64,000 nt of DNA from Gammaproteobacteria bacterium (lineage in GTDB: Bacteria > Pseudomonadota > Gammaproteobacteria > Pseudomonadales > Azotimanducaceae): NCBI GenBank assembly GCA_026706385.1, contig JAPOYV010000043.1:1-64000 (forward strand). The letters run 5' to 3'. Shown piece after piece: positions 6,887 to 15,813 of this stretch; the stretch's first letter is position 1; the number at the start of each line of letters is the position of its first letter. A program made the translations under genes and the position numbers. Under the pieces are notes generated by a model. That model saw nothing but the letters and a program-made list of their open reading frames with translations. It ran no database searches and was not told where the DNA came from.

Positions 6887-9130
6887 TCATTGGCTCGCCA
6901 TCAGGGCCTCGAGCAAGGTCTCCTGATCGACCACCTCGGTCCCGTAGGCCTCGATCACGACGTCGACGATCCTGCCTTCGAAGGTGAACGGCGAGGCATA
7001 GGCCTCGTCCACGGGCGTCTGACTGTCCCGCCCCACCTCGAGTGGTTCGTTGACGAAGTTGTGGTAGCGGAACGGCGCCAGTACGCCGCCACCGGCCAGG
7101 GCGCCATCCACATAGAAGCGCGCCCGCCCCGCGTCGGATGCTGTCCTGACAACGTCGACGCGCAAGGTCACCGTCCCGGGCGGCAACGCCACGGGCGAAG
7201 ACACCCGGCAGCGTTCGCCGAAGTTGTTCGTGGTGTAGTGCATGCGGTTGCCCTGCACGTAGATGCTGTAGCCGCCGAAGCGGCCGCCGTCGGAGAGGAT
7301 GACGCCGCCGGCCTCCGTGGTCGATCGTTCGATGCGCGCCGTGATGCGGTGCGAAACGCCGCGTACGCGCGGGCCGGCCTTGAAGAAGTGGGGCAGGACC
7401 GCGTCCTGGTAGAGCACCCATCGATTCCCCGGCTCAGGCCACCAACCGGCGCCGCGGCGACCCGTCAGGTCGTCGAGCGGCAGGACTCCGTAGCGCTCGG
7501 CTTCACGCCACCACAGCTCGACGAGTGCCTTGAGTTTCTCCGGCTTGTCGGCGGCCAGGTCGTCGATCTCCGCAAGGTCCTCGTCCAAGTGGTAGAGCTC
7601 CCACACATCGTCGTCGAACGATGTGCCGCGGCGATGGAAGGTCACGGCTTTCCATCCCTCGTGCCAAATGCCGCGCTGGCCGATGGTCTCGAAGTACTGG
7701 GTCGTCTTGCGCGTGTCCGCGGTGTCGTCGTCCAGGGTGTGCGCCATCGAGACGCCGTGCAGCGGCATCTGTGCTACGCCGTTCACGTGGCCCGGCAACG
7801 GCGCGCCCAGGAGATCGAGCAGCGTCGGCGTGATGTCCACGACATGGTAGAACTGCCGTCGCGTCTCGCCCCGCGCGCGGATGCCGGTCGGCCAACGGAT
7901 CAGGAGCGGCGCACGGACGCCGCCGGCGTACGTGTTGGCCTTGTAGCGCTTGAACGGCGTGTTGCCGGCCATGGCCCAACCGGCCGGATAGTGGTTGTAG
8001 GTCAGCGGGCCGCCCATGTCGTCGAGCCGTGCGAGATTGGCCTCGACGCTGCTGCCGAAACCGTTCCGTGCCCGTTGGTGGTCGTAGGTCCCGTGCGGAC
8101 CCCCTTCGGCACTCGCGCCGTTATCCGAGATGGCCAGAACGATCGTGTCGTCGCGCTTGCCGAGCGCGTCGATCTGGTCGAGCAGCCGGCCGATCTGGAC
8201 GTCGGTGTGGTCGAGGAATCCGGCGAACACCTCTTGCAGTCGGGCCGCCAGGTGTTGCTCGTCAGCGCCGAGTTGGTCCCAGACCTGGATGCCCGGGTTG
8301 CGTGGCGCGAGTCGCTGATCGTCCGGCAGCAGCCCGAGCGCCTTTTGGCACGCGAGGATCTCTTCCCGCGCCACGTCCCAGCCCGCGTCGTAACGGCCGC
8401 GGTACTTGTCGGCGAACGCCCGGGGCACGTGGTGGGGCGAGTGTCCGGCCGCGAATGCAACGTACAGGAAGAACGGCTTGTCGGGCGCGGCCGAGACAAG
8501 CTGACGCAACCAGGTGCATGCCTGGTCGACGATCCCTTCCGAGAGGTGGTAGTCGGCGTCAGGTGACGGCTCGATGCGCTCGTTTCCGAGGATGAGTTCC
8601 GGATTCCACTGGTTCGTCTCGCCGGCCAGGAAGCCGTAGAAGCGGTCGAAGCCGCGCTGCAGCGGCCAGTGGTCGTAAGGACCCGCGGGACTGGTCTCGT
8701 CGATGGCCGCCAGGTGCCACTTGCCCGAGGCCAGGGTCTGGTAGCCGTGCGGTCGGAGCATTTCGGCGAGGTTCGCGGCTTCCTTCGCGGCGAACCCGCG
8801 CGTATTCGGGAAGCCGTTGACCATCTCCGCGACCCGACCCATGCCGACGCTGTGGTGGTTGCGACCGGTCAAGAGGCAGGTGCGGGTCGGCGAGCACAGC
8901 GGCGTGACGTGGAAGTTCGCGTAGCGCAGGCCGTCGGCGGCGAGGCTGTCGAGGGCGGGCGTGTCGATCGCCGAGCCATAGCAGCCAAGCTGCGCATACC
9001 CGACGTCGTCGAGCACGATCATCACGATGTTTGGCCGGCGCTCGAGCGCAAGCTCCGGCGTCTTCCACGCCACCCTGGACTCGTCGACCGAGCGGTCGAT
9101 TCGCCCGGCGAACAGGCGGTCATGCTCCAT
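6887..9130 (-). CDS. Arylsulfatase, formylglycine type
   Basis: A 747-residue type I sulfatase that hydrolyses sulfate esters using a formylglycine made from Cys79 in the motif CSPTR (residues 79-83, followed by the conserved TGRN). Metal-binding residues are visible: Asp41-Asp42 (IVLDDVGY) and the ISDNGA segment near residue 350; the GKWHL substrate-site signature is near residue 140. The C-terminal 200 residues form a beta-rich, lectin-like module. The start is the ATG at 9130 (MEHDRLF), which has GGAGAG about 8 bases upstream; upstream in-frame codons are not needed. No signal peptide is evident, so export is uncertain. It probably works with the neighbouring TonB receptor or sulfated substrates, which is inference. 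Confidence 0.9.
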   Translation of the reverse strand: MEHDRLFAGRIDRSVDESRVAWKTPELALERRPNIVMIVLDDVGYAQLGCYGSAIDTPALDSLAADGLRYANFHVTPLCSPTRTCLLTGRNHHSVGMGRVAEMVNGFPNTRGFAAKEAANLAEMLRPHGYQTLASGKWHLAAIDETSPAGPYDHWPLQRGFDRFYGFLAGETNQWNPELILGNERIEPSPDADYHLSEGIVDQACTWLRQLVSAAPDKPFFLYVAFAAGHSPHHVPRAFADKYRGRYDAGWDVAREEILACQKALGLLPDDQRLAPRNPGIQVWDQLGADEQHLAARLQEVFAGFLDHTDVQIGRLLDQIDALGKRDDTIVLAISDNGASAEGGPHGTYDHQRARNGFGSSVEANLARLDDMGGPLTYNHYPAGWAMAGNTPFKRYKANTYAGGVRAPLLIRWPTGIRARGETRRQFYHVVDITPTLLDLLGAPLPGHVNGVAQMPLHGVSMAHTLDDDTADTRKTTQYFETIGQRGIWHEGWKAVTFHRRGTSFDDDVWELYHLDEDLAEIDDLAADKPEKLKALVELWWREAERYGVLPLDDLTGRRGAGWWPEPGNRWVLYQDAVLPHFFKAGPRVRGVSHRITARIERSTTEAGGVILSDGGRFGGYSIYVQGNRMHYTTNNFGERCRVSSPVALPPGTVTLRVDVVRTASDAGRARFYVDGALAGGGVLAPFRYHNFVNEPLEVGRDSQTPVDEAYASPFTFEGRIVDVVIEAYGTEVVDQETLLEALMASQ

Positions 9131-9463
9131 CTCGCACTCTCCGTGACTGACGTCCTGCATACGGTAACAGGCGCGACCGAACCCCCGGCGTTCGCGTCGC
9201 GGCATCCACGTATGGCATGCGCCGTACAGCGCGGGGTTACTGCGGCAACGGCTTGCGGGGCATCAGCCGTGCGCGTAGTGTTGTGCGCGAAATCTCATCT
9301 GCGCAGGTCGCCCGAGGCCGGGCCGCCTGCCGAATACGACAGTCTCGTAACGGTACGGGTAGCTCCCAACGCCGGAGATGAATAAGCAGGGCATCTTGCC
9401 ATGTACTTGTGCAGATGGGATTTCGAGACCCGGCACCTGCGGTGCTGCAAAGGAAAGCAAACG
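9131..9463. other. Divergent promoter region
   Basis: 333 bases between the starts of the leftward sulfatase gene and the rightward methyltransferase-like gene. Both promoters must lie here, but no near-consensus -35/-10 pair stands out. A ribosome site (aaggaaag) precedes the ATG at 9464. Confidence 0.4.
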
Positions 9464-10162
9464 ATGCTCTCCCACGAAGCCCTCATCGACACCGTCCACG
9501 CGGGTGATTGTCTCGACGTCATGGCTGATTGGCCGGACGACCTGGCCGACCTGTGCTACGTCGCCCTGCCGCCCCTCGCCGAATGGCGTTGGGATCCCGC
9601 AGCCGCTCACCGGGTCGATCGCATCCAACGCCAAGCCGGCTACTTGGGCCACGACACCGTCCTCGGACTTCACATCGCGCTCGGCAACGTGGGCACGGTG
9701 GCCTACCTCGCCTTCATGGCCGAGCGCCTACCGGCGTTGAAACGGGTCCTCAAGTCCACCGGGAGCCTTTGCCTGGTCGCCGATGCGTACGCCGGGCACT
9801 ACGCCAAAGTCCTCCTCGACGCCTTCTTCGATGCCTGGAACTTCCGGGGCGAGATCATCTGGGGCCCGCGCGGCGACGAACCGGGCCGGATTGAGAGTCA
9901 CCGCTCGGCGACCTGGTACGCCAAGGACGATGCGGACCAAGCAGGCCCGCCCAAACCGGTCGTCACGTTGGTGGCCGATGAAACACGAGACGGTACCGGC
10001 GGCGCGCTCACGCTCGCCAAGCGCGTCGTCGCCGCGACAACGGACCGCGGCGATGTCGTGCTCGACCCCTTCTGCGGGAACGCCCTAGCGGTCGCTGCGG
10101 CCCAGGAACTCGGCCGCAGCGCAATCGCTATCGACGCTCACGCCGGAGGCAAACGCACCTAG
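9464..10162 (+). CDS. Degenerate DNA methyltransferase-like protein
   Basis: A 232-residue protein with the layout of beta-class DNA methyltransferases: an N-terminal HAGDCLDVM segment, a central RVLKSTGSLCLVADAYAGHY followed by VLLDAFFDAWNFRGEIIWG, and a C-terminal SAM-motif-like VLDPFCGNALAVAAAQELGR. Two hallmarks are altered. The catalytic DPPF/DPPY motif reads ALPPL, and the FxGSGTT SAM loop reads FCGNALA. The region normally holding the target-recognition part is very short. I infer an inactive or repurposed family member. The ATG at 9464 has a good ribosome site; the upstream in-frame extension does not. It ends 6 bases from the convergent TonB receptor gene. Confidence 0.7.
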   Translation: MLSHEALIDTVHAGDCLDVMADWPDDLADLCYVALPPLAEWRWDPAAAHRVDRIQRQAGYLGHDTVLGLHIALGNVGTVAYLAFMAERLPALKRVLKSTGSLCLVADAYAGHYAKVLLDAFFDAWNFRGEIIWGPRGDEPGRIESHRSATWYAKDDADQAGPPKPVVTLVADETRDGTGGALTLAKRVVAATTDRGDVVLDPFCGNALAVAAAQELGRSAIAIDAHAGGKRT

Positions 10163-10168
10163 CGTCGG

Positions 10169-12601
10169 CTACCAGGTGAACGCGGAGCGCAGGTACCACG
10201 AGCCGCCCTCGAAATTGGCAGCCGTGCGTCGGGCGTAGGGCAGACCCACGTTCAACCGGTTGGCAAACGGTTCCGCGATGGTGTCGATGTAGGTATCGAA
10301 GAGGTTGACGAACCCGAACGTGAAGCGGACGTTCTCGTTCATGTCGTAGCCGAGCTCCGCATCGATGAACGTCGTCGGGTCGAGTAGCTTGGTCGGCGCG
10401 CCGCCGTCGACGCCGCCGATGCGTCCGCGTTCGTCGTAGTGCTCGCCGTAGTAGTTGAGGCGCACCAGGAGATCCCAGCGCGGTCCCAACGCGGTGTCCG
10501 CCGTCACCGTCAAGCGGTTGTTCGGATAGCTCTCCTCGATGTCCTCCACGTCCGCCGCGCTCACCGGCATCAGGCCGTTGACCCGCGACTGGCTGACCAC
10601 CTCGACCTGGTTGTGGTTGAACGCGACGCTCAAGTCCGTGCTCGTGCCCGTGTCGCCCCAGTCGATCTGGGTCGTCAACACGGCATCGAGACCGACCACC
10701 TCGAGGTCGAGCGCATTGGTGAAGAACTGGACGTTGGACCCGATGCCCGTGTCGGGGTCGGTGAACGGCAGGCTCCGGGTCTTGAAGATTCGTCCGTCGA
10801 TGCGGATCAGGTAGCCGTCGACGGTGACCTGCACGCGCTCGCCGCCGCTCCACAGACCGATGCTGTAGTCGATCGACGTCTCTTCCTCCAGGGCCGCGCC
10901 GCCAGCCGCAAGCGCCGCCGGATGATCGGGACGGACGGTACCGGACTCGACCTGCAGGCCGGTATCGTTGTCGAACGTCGTGGTGATCTTCTGCAGGTTC
11001 GACTGGCCGGGTGTCGGCGCGTGGAAGCCGGTGTTCACCGAGCCCCGCAGGGTGACGGTTTCGTTCAGGTCATGGCGAAAAGCGAGTTTCCCGTTCAGCG
11101 TGTCGCCGAAATCGGAGAATTCCTCGTAGCGCAACGCATACTGGCCCATCGTCGCTTGCGAGATCTCATGCTCGATCTCGCCATAGACGGCGATGTTGTC
11201 GCGCGTGAATCGGCCGGCGTTCACCGGCTCCAAGCCTTTGAACCCGCTGGAGCCCGCCCCGCGATAGGAGTTTTTCTCGCCCGCGAAGACGCCGAAGATC
11301 TCTTCACGCCACTCGGCGCCGTAGGCGAATTGAACGGTGTCCGCGAGGCGCCTCGTGAAGTCGGCGTTGATGTTGACCTCCCGCTGCTTGAGCGCGCCGA
11401 CATCGAAGTCCATCTGCCGGGGCAGACCATCGTTGCCGAGGCCGATGTCCGGGTTGATCGTGTTGTTGAGGACGAAGTCCAGGAAGTCCTCTCCGGCGCC
11501 GATGCTCAGGTCGAAGGTCGTACCGTTGCCCATCACGCCCTTGACGCCGGCGACCAGCGACTTGTCGTCGTGGTCGCCGTCGAAGAACGGGGTGAAGCCT
11601 TGCGGCAGCGCGTTCTCGATGCCGAGCGCCTGGATCGTCACATGCGCCTCGTTCGCATCCGTCTGCGGGTTGTCGCCCGACCGGTAGAAGAACCGGTAGC
11701 GGCCCTCCGTGCTGGTCACGTTGCTGTGCAGATACGCCTCGGCGTTGTCGCTGACCGGGAAACCCGCGTTGATGAAGAAACGCATGTCCGTGGTCTGCGG
11801 CCGTCCCCAGGTCTGCACGAAGGGCGAGTCCTCGAACGGCGAGTCGGCACCGACGCCGCGGACGCCCGCAGCGATCAACGCCTGCGCATTGGGCCGCTGT
11901 CGGCCCCTTGAGAGCGCTTCGTTGTCCACGTACTCGAAGCTCAAGTTCGCGAACCCTTCCGAACCGAGAGGCAGGCCCACGTTGGCGGCAAGCTTCGTGC
12001 TCTGCTCGCCCTCGTAGAACTGTCCGTAGTCGAGGCGCACCTCGCCACCTTGCGCCGCGTCTTTCATTTCGAGGTTGATGACACCCGCTATCGCGTCCGA
12101 GCCGTACTGCGCGACAGCGCCGTCGCGCAGGATCTGCACGTTCTTGACGGCGATGCCCGGGATCATGCCGATGTTGGGTCCGTGGGACCCCTTGCCGGCC
12201 GCGGGCACGAACTCCGCGATCAACGCCGCACGGTGGCGACGCTTGCCGTTGACCATGACCAGCGTCTGGTCGGGCGCCAAGCCGCGCAGCGACGTCGGCC
12301 GCACGAAGGTATCGCCGTCCCCGGAGGCCATGGGGGCGTTGTAGGACGGCGCCAGCGCCCGCAGGCTGTCGGTGAGATCCGCGTTGTTGCCGATCGCACC
12401 GATGTCTTCGGCCGAGAGGATGTCCACGGGTGCCGTCGCCTGGGAGTCGGAGCGCTCGGTCTGGAACCGGGAGCCGACGACGACCACGACCTCATCGGCC
12501 GCGGCTTCAGTCTCGGACGGCTCCTGGCCAACGGCGGGCACACCAAGGACGACGCCCATAGCGAGGAATGGCGCATACGCTGAACGTGAGCACAAGTACA
12601 T
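10169..12601 (-). CDS. TonB-dependent outer-membrane receptor
   Basis: An 810-residue outer-membrane transporter powered by TonB-ExbBD. It has an N-terminal signal peptide (hydrophobic run AYAPFLAMGVVLGVPAVG, cleavage near residue 25) and a TonB-box-like segment DEVVVVVGSR near residue 40. A plug domain includes SLRGLAPDQTLVMVNGKRRH and a VQILRDGAVAQYGSDAIAG motif. The remaining roughly 600 residues form the 22-strand barrel, ending in the aromatic terminal residue of LRSAFTW. The family imports siderophores, vitamin B12, oligosaccharides or other large solutes; the substrate is not readable here. It lies downstream of the TPR gene in the same direction. Confidence 0.93.
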   Translation of the reverse strand: MYLCSRSAYAPFLAMGVVLGVPAVGQEPSETEAAADEVVVVVGSRFQTERSDSQATAPVDILSAEDIGAIGNNADLTDSLRALAPSYNAPMASGDGDTFVRPTSLRGLAPDQTLVMVNGKRRHRAALIAEFVPAAGKGSHGPNIGMIPGIAVKNVQILRDGAVAQYGSDAIAGVINLEMKDAAQGGEVRLDYGQFYEGEQSTKLAANVGLPLGSEGFANLSFEYVDNEALSRGRQRPNAQALIAAGVRGVGADSPFEDSPFVQTWGRPQTTDMRFFINAGFPVSDNAEAYLHSNVTSTEGRYRFFYRSGDNPQTDANEAHVTIQALGIENALPQGFTPFFDGDHDDKSLVAGVKGVMGNGTTFDLSIGAGEDFLDFVLNNTINPDIGLGNDGLPRQMDFDVGALKQREVNINADFTRRLADTVQFAYGAEWREEIFGVFAGEKNSYRGAGSSGFKGLEPVNAGRFTRDNIAVYGEIEHEISQATMGQYALRYEEFSDFGDTLNGKLAFRHDLNETVTLRGSVNTGFHAPTPGQSNLQKITTTFDNDTGLQVESGTVRPDHPAALAAGGAALEEETSIDYSIGLWSGGERVQVTVDGYLIRIDGRIFKTRSLPFTDPDTGIGSNVQFFTNALDLEVVGLDAVLTTQIDWGDTGTSTDLSVAFNHNQVEVVSQSRVNGLMPVSAADVEDIEESYPNNRLTVTADTALGPRWDLLVRLNYYGEHYDERGRIGGVDGGAPTKLLDPTTFIDAELGYDMNENVRFTFGFVNLFDTYIDTIAEPFANRLNVGLPYARRTAANFEGGSWYLRSAFTW

Positions 12602-12689
12602 GCTGTTCTCCCAGGATTCGACGGATTCGTGCCCATGCGTCCTGCAGCCGAACGGTCGCTCGGCAACTCCGCATGCGCTGCGGCGAATT

Positions 12690-14018
12690 CTAACTCAGCG
12701 GCAACCCGGTGAGCCAACTCTCGTCGAGGTGGCCGGCGCGGGCGCGCCACCTCGATCGAGCCAGCGCCTCGGCCGCGGCAGGGTCGCCGTCCAGCCGATA
12801 GGCCACGATCGCCAGATCGATGAACACATCGCGTTGTGCCCCGCTGCCCCCGAGTCGAGGCACGTCCAAAAGCACGCCTTCAAGGCTCATTGCGGCGTCG
12901 CGGAAGCGACCCTCAGCGAATGCCGACACGGCCTGGCATATGTCGGCGACCACGGGCCCTGACGCTTGACGCCCGAGGCCGAGGATCGCGTCCACGGCGG
13001 AGTTCCACGCCGCCAAGGCGCTGGAACGTCCGGCCACCGCCTGTGTCAGCGCTTGATGGACGTTGACGAACGGCACCCCGGGCTTCGGGAAGTGCCGTTC
13101 CGCGAAATCCGCTATGGCGCGCAGTTCGTCCGGCGGCAGCGGATGTCCGTAGAGCGCACAGCGCGTGGCGAACGCGGCGCAGTCGATCATCGTGAACATC
13201 GGCAGCGCTTGCGAGGCGTTTGGACTGACGCTTGCCAGGTAGATCGACACGGCCCGCTCGGCCGCGCCGCGCTGCAGGGCGAACAACGCCTGGTGCCAAC
13301 CGAGGTGGCCGTGCAGCGGTGCTGAACGATCGTAGCGCGGCAGCCACGAGCCGATGAACGCCTCGCCCTCAGCAGCCGCGCCCTGCTCGTAGTAGCCGTG
13401 CGTCCGGCCGTGGACGGCATTGGCGTTGTCCGGCGTCAGTTCGAGCGCACGGTCGAGCATCGGGATGCCGACCTCGGCCCGACCGGCCTCGACCTGGGCC
13501 CAGCCCAAGGCGGCCAGGTACCACCAGTCGTCGCCCCACGCCGACGCGACGCCCTCCAACAGTGCGACCTGGCGGTCGACGAAATCGGCGAAGCCGCCGA
13601 ATCCGAGCAAGCCGTAGACGCCCAGCGCGAAGGACAGCGGGACCGCGTCGCGGGGGTACGCCGCCGCGTGCTCGCGGACGGCCTCGAGCGACGCGGCCAG
13701 CGGTTCGCCGTTCAGGACCATCGATACGACACGGGCATGACCGCGCTCGCGAGGAGTCAGGCGTTCGGCCAGATCCCGCGCGCGGCGGGCGGTTGCGCGT
13801 CCGGCCCGCGCGTCGCCTGCGACCATCAACGTGCGCGCCTTGGCACAGTGGGCCAAGGCGAAATCGGGGTCGAGGGCAAGGGCCTCGTCAATCAGCGCAT
13901 CGCCGCCCGGTTGCAGGACGAATAGACGATCGATGGTGTCGTCGTAGAGATCGAGCGCCTGCGGCGACGCGGTCGTGATCGGTAGGCCGAAACGGTCTGT
14001 AGGCAAGCCGAGTGTCAA
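12690..14018 (-). CDS. TPR protein of the TTC38 type
   Basis: A 442-residue soluble protein built of tetratricopeptide-like helical pairs throughout (for example ALALDPDFALAHCAKARTL and ALELTPDNANAVHGRTHGYYE). The start, with GLPITTASPQALDLYDDTIDRL, is typical of the TTC38-like family of TPR proteins found in many proteobacteria. No signal peptide or membrane segment. Function in bacteria is unknown. It is transcribed divergently from tusD (56 bases apart) and in the same direction as the downstream TonB receptor, 88 bases away, so the two may form a transcription unit. Confidence 0.75.
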   Translation of the reverse strand: MTLGLPTDRFGLPITTASPQALDLYDDTIDRLFVLQPGGDALIDEALALDPDFALAHCAKARTLMVAGDARAGRATARRARDLAERLTPRERGHARVVSMVLNGEPLAASLEAVREHAAAYPRDAVPLSFALGVYGLLGFGGFADFVDRQVALLEGVASAWGDDWWYLAALGWAQVEAGRAEVGIPMLDRALELTPDNANAVHGRTHGYYEQGAAAEGEAFIGSWLPRYDRSAPLHGHLGWHQALFALQRGAAERAVSIYLASVSPNASQALPMFTMIDCAAFATRCALYGHPLPPDELRAIADFAERHFPKPGVPFVNVHQALTQAVAGRSSALAAWNSAVDAILGLGRQASGPVVADICQAVSAFAEGRFRDAAMSLEGVLLDVPRLGGSGAQRDVFIDLAIVAYRLDGDPAAAEALARSRWRARAGHLDESWLTGLPLS

Positions 14019-14074
14019 GTCCGCGCGGTCGGTGGATTATGATACGGCTGGACGGACCCCGATACGTTGCGCCT

Positions 14075-14422
14075 ATGCGTTTGAGCCTCCTCGTGCAAGG
14101 CGAGCCGTGTACATCCTCTGCCCCCGACAACGCGCTCGCGTTCGCGCGCGCGGCGGTTGCCGCGGGCCATGGGATCGGGCGCGTCTTCTTCTACAAGGAC
14201 GCCGCCTTGCTTGGCAACCGGTTCACCGCCGACGAGCAGAAACTGCGCGATGGCTGGACCGCGCTGGCGGCCGAGGCGGGCTTCGAACTCGCCGTATGCA
14301 TTTCCGCAGCCGCTCGCCGAGGCGTCGTCGAAGAGCATTCGCTGGCGGACGGATTCACCATCGTCGGACTCGGGCAGATGATCGAGGCCATGGAAGAGTC
14401 CGACCGGCTAGTGGCCTTCTAA
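14075..14422 (+). CDS. tusD: Sulfurtransferase TusD
   Basis: A 115-residue DsrE-fold protein, first gene of a tusDCBE set. In the Tus relay, TusD in the TusBCD heterohexamer receives sulfur from TusA and passes it to TusE for 2-thiouridine formation at the tRNA wobble base by MnmA. Conserved features: the start MRLSLLVQGEP, the VFFYKDAALLGN segment, and the active Cys75 in ELAVCISAAARRGVV. ATG 14075 is chosen because it begins exactly at the conserved beta-strand; an upstream in-frame codon at 14012 would add an unlike leader overlapping the divergent TPR gene. Length is slightly below the usual 128. Confidence 0.93.
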   Translation: MRLSLLVQGEPCTSSAPDNALAFARAAVAAGHGIGRVFFYKDAALLGNRFTADEQKLRDGWTALAAEAGFELAVCISAAARRGVVEEHSLADGFTIVGLGQMIEAMEESDRLVAF

Positions 14423-14441
14423 TGCGCCGAAAGGCCTCAAG

Positions 14442-14774
14442 ATGAAGCGGGTCCTGTACCTGATTCGCCAGCCGCCGGGGATCGCCGCCGACGAGACGAC
14501 CGACATGATGCTGGTCTCCGGCGTTTTCGAGCAGGCGACGAGCGTGCTGTTCATGGACGACGGCGTCTATCAGCTCCTGGGCCTCGAGACCCGCAAGTCG
14601 TCGCTGAAGGCCTTGCCGACGTACGAGGTCAGCGACCTTTACGTGGCCGCGTCAAGCCTTGCGAGCCGGGGGATCGCCCCCGAAGGCGTCGGCGCGCCGC
14701 TCCGCGTCGAAGTGCTGGACGAGGCCGCAGCGCGCGACCTCATCGGCCGCCACGACGTCGTCGTTCCGGACTGA
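14442..14774 (+). CDS. tusC: Sulfur relay protein TusC
   Basis: A 110-residue DsrF/TusC-type subunit of the TusBCD complex. It keeps the DsrE-like fold (KRVLYLIRQPPG at the start, SVLFMDDGVYQLL in the middle, PTYEVSDLYVAASSL after it) but has no active cysteine, as expected for TusC. It begins 19 bases after tusD and ends 2 bases before the tusB start, so the genes are surely co-transcribed. Confidence 0.92.
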   Translation: MKRVLYLIRQPPGIAADETTDMMLVSGVFEQATSVLFMDDGVYQLLGLETRKSSLKALPTYEVSDLYVAASSLASRGIAPEGVGAPLRVEVLDEAAARDLIGRHDVVVPD

Positions 14775-14776
14775 TC

Positions 14777-15037
14777 GTGGCCACCCTGCACCTGTTGTCG
14801 AACCCCGGCGCGGCCGCGTCCTGCCTCGCTGCAGTCGCCGACGACGACGCCGTGCTCTTCCTCGGTGACGGCGTATTCGCGCTGACCGCGCGCCCCAATT
14901 CGGCGGCGCCCATCGGCGTGTTGCGCGACGATGCGGAGAGTCGCGGCGTGGCCGTGCCGAGTCACGTCCGCCCCATGTCGCAGACGGACTTCGTCGACTG
15001 GGTCGTTGCCTTCGATACGAGCGTGACGTGGCGCTGA
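14777..15037 (+). CDS. tusB: Sulfur relay protein TusB (DsrH-like)
   Basis: An 86-residue DsrH/TusB-type subunit: MATLHLLSNPGAAASCLAAV at the start, DAVLFLGDGVFALT in the middle, SQTDFVDWVVAFDTSVTWR at the end, the normal family closing motif. Translation starts at GTG 14777, two bases after the tusC stop, and its end overlaps the tusE start by 10 bases. It completes the alpha2-beta2-gamma2 TusBCD complex. Confidence 0.92.
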   Translation: MATLHLLSNPGAAASCLAAVADDDAVLFLGDGVFALTARPNSAAPIGVLRDDAESRGVAVPSHVRPMSQTDFVDWVVAFDTSVTWR

Positions 15038-15354
15038 ATGTCGACTCTTACGGCCACCTAGCCGACACCGAGGCCTGGTCGGAAGAGGTCGCAAGCGCCT
15101 TGGCCGGTGGCGCCGGGATCGACCTCGCCGCGGACCACTGGCGCGTACTCGCCGCCGTTCGCGACTTTCACCGCGACACCGGCGTCGCGCCCTCCATGCG
15201 GCCGCTGGTGAAACTCGTGCGCGAGCGCGTCGGCCCCGAAATCGGCTCCAGCATCGCGCTCATGCGGCTGTTTCCGCCGGACAAGATGCGCGGCGGCAGC
15301 GCTCGACTGGTCGCGCTGATCGCGGGACTGCCGGTGCCCGAGAACTGCCTTTAG
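15028..15354 (+). CDS. tusE: Sulfurtransferase TusE (DsrC family)
   Basis: A 108-residue DsrC-fold protein. The C-terminal arm LVALIAGLPVPENCL carries the conserved penultimate cysteine (Cys107) that takes sulfur from TusBCD and delivers it to the MnmA-tRNA complex. The second arm cysteine of dissimilatory DsrC, about ten residues upstream, is absent, which places it with TusE and not with sulfite-reductase DsrC. Start GTG 15028 overlaps tusB. The stop codon lies inside a long hairpin. Confidence 0.92.
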   Translation: MALNVDSYGHLADTEAWSEEVASALAGGAGIDLAADHWRVLAAVRDFHRDTGVAPSMRPLVKLVRERVGPEIGSSIALMRLFPPDKMRGGSARLVALIAGLPVPENCL

Positions 15355-15366
15355 CAGGTCTCGGGC
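15336..15366. terminator. Hairpin over the tusE stop, between convergent operons
   Basis: gcccgagaactgc (15336-15348), a 5-base loop, then gcaggtctcgggc (15354-15366) pair over 13 positions with one mismatch. The stem includes the TAG of tusE and lies just before the stop of the convergent CBS gene. There is no T-run, so it would be a bidirectional, Rho-aided or RNA-stabilising structure. Confidence 0.5.
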
Positions 15367-15402
15367 TCGAATGCGGAGGCGGTCGCCCGAACCTTGGCCG
15401 TT

Positions 15403-15813
15403 TCAGTCCGGGACGCTGCCGAGGACCAGGTCGCGCAAGGTGACGATGCCGACGGCGTCACGCTTCTCGTCGACGACCACCGAGCGCGACAATCCCATTT
15501 CCGAGAGCAGGCGCATCGCGTAGCGGGCCAGCATGCCCGGTGGCAGCGTGACCACCGGCTTGTCCATCACCTCGTAGACGTGGACGCGGTCCGGCGGCCG
15601 GTCCTCGGCGAGCGGATCGGCCACATCGACCACCTCCACCAGGCCCACCTCGTCGTCCGCATCGCGGCGGGCGACGACCAGCGAACTGACGTCGTGCTCC
15701 TTCATCATCGCGATGGCTTCGCCGATCGTGGCCAGTCCATCGATGACGTGGAGTTCCCTCACCATCACGTCCTGGACGCGCAAGCGGTCCTGTGTTTTCC
15801 CCTCTTCGCTCAC
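15403..15813 (-). CDS. CBS-domain pair protein
   Basis: A 136-residue protein made of two CBS motifs (VQDVMVRELHVIDGLATIGEA, then a second VYEVMDKPVVTLPPG with ARYAMRLLSEMGLSRSVVVDE). Such pairs form a Bateman module that binds adenosine nucleotides and adjusts partners to energy state. It is the last gene of a leftward operon with two DUF1538 membrane proteins and a PII-like protein, and its start overlaps the PII-like stop by 4 bases. It probably regulates that transport module, by inference. Confidence 0.85.
   Translation of the reverse strand: MSEEGKTQDRLRVQDVMVRELHVIDGLATIGEAIAMMKEHDVSSLVVARRDADDEVGLVEVVDVADPLAEDRPPDRVHVYEVMDKPVVTLPPGMLARYAMRLLSEMGLSRSVVVDEKRDAVGIVTLRDLVLGSVPD

Noticed and set aside
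6149-8566. 805-residue plus-strand frame over the GST and sulfatase genes
   Set aside because: It runs across two recognised genes and has no family motif.
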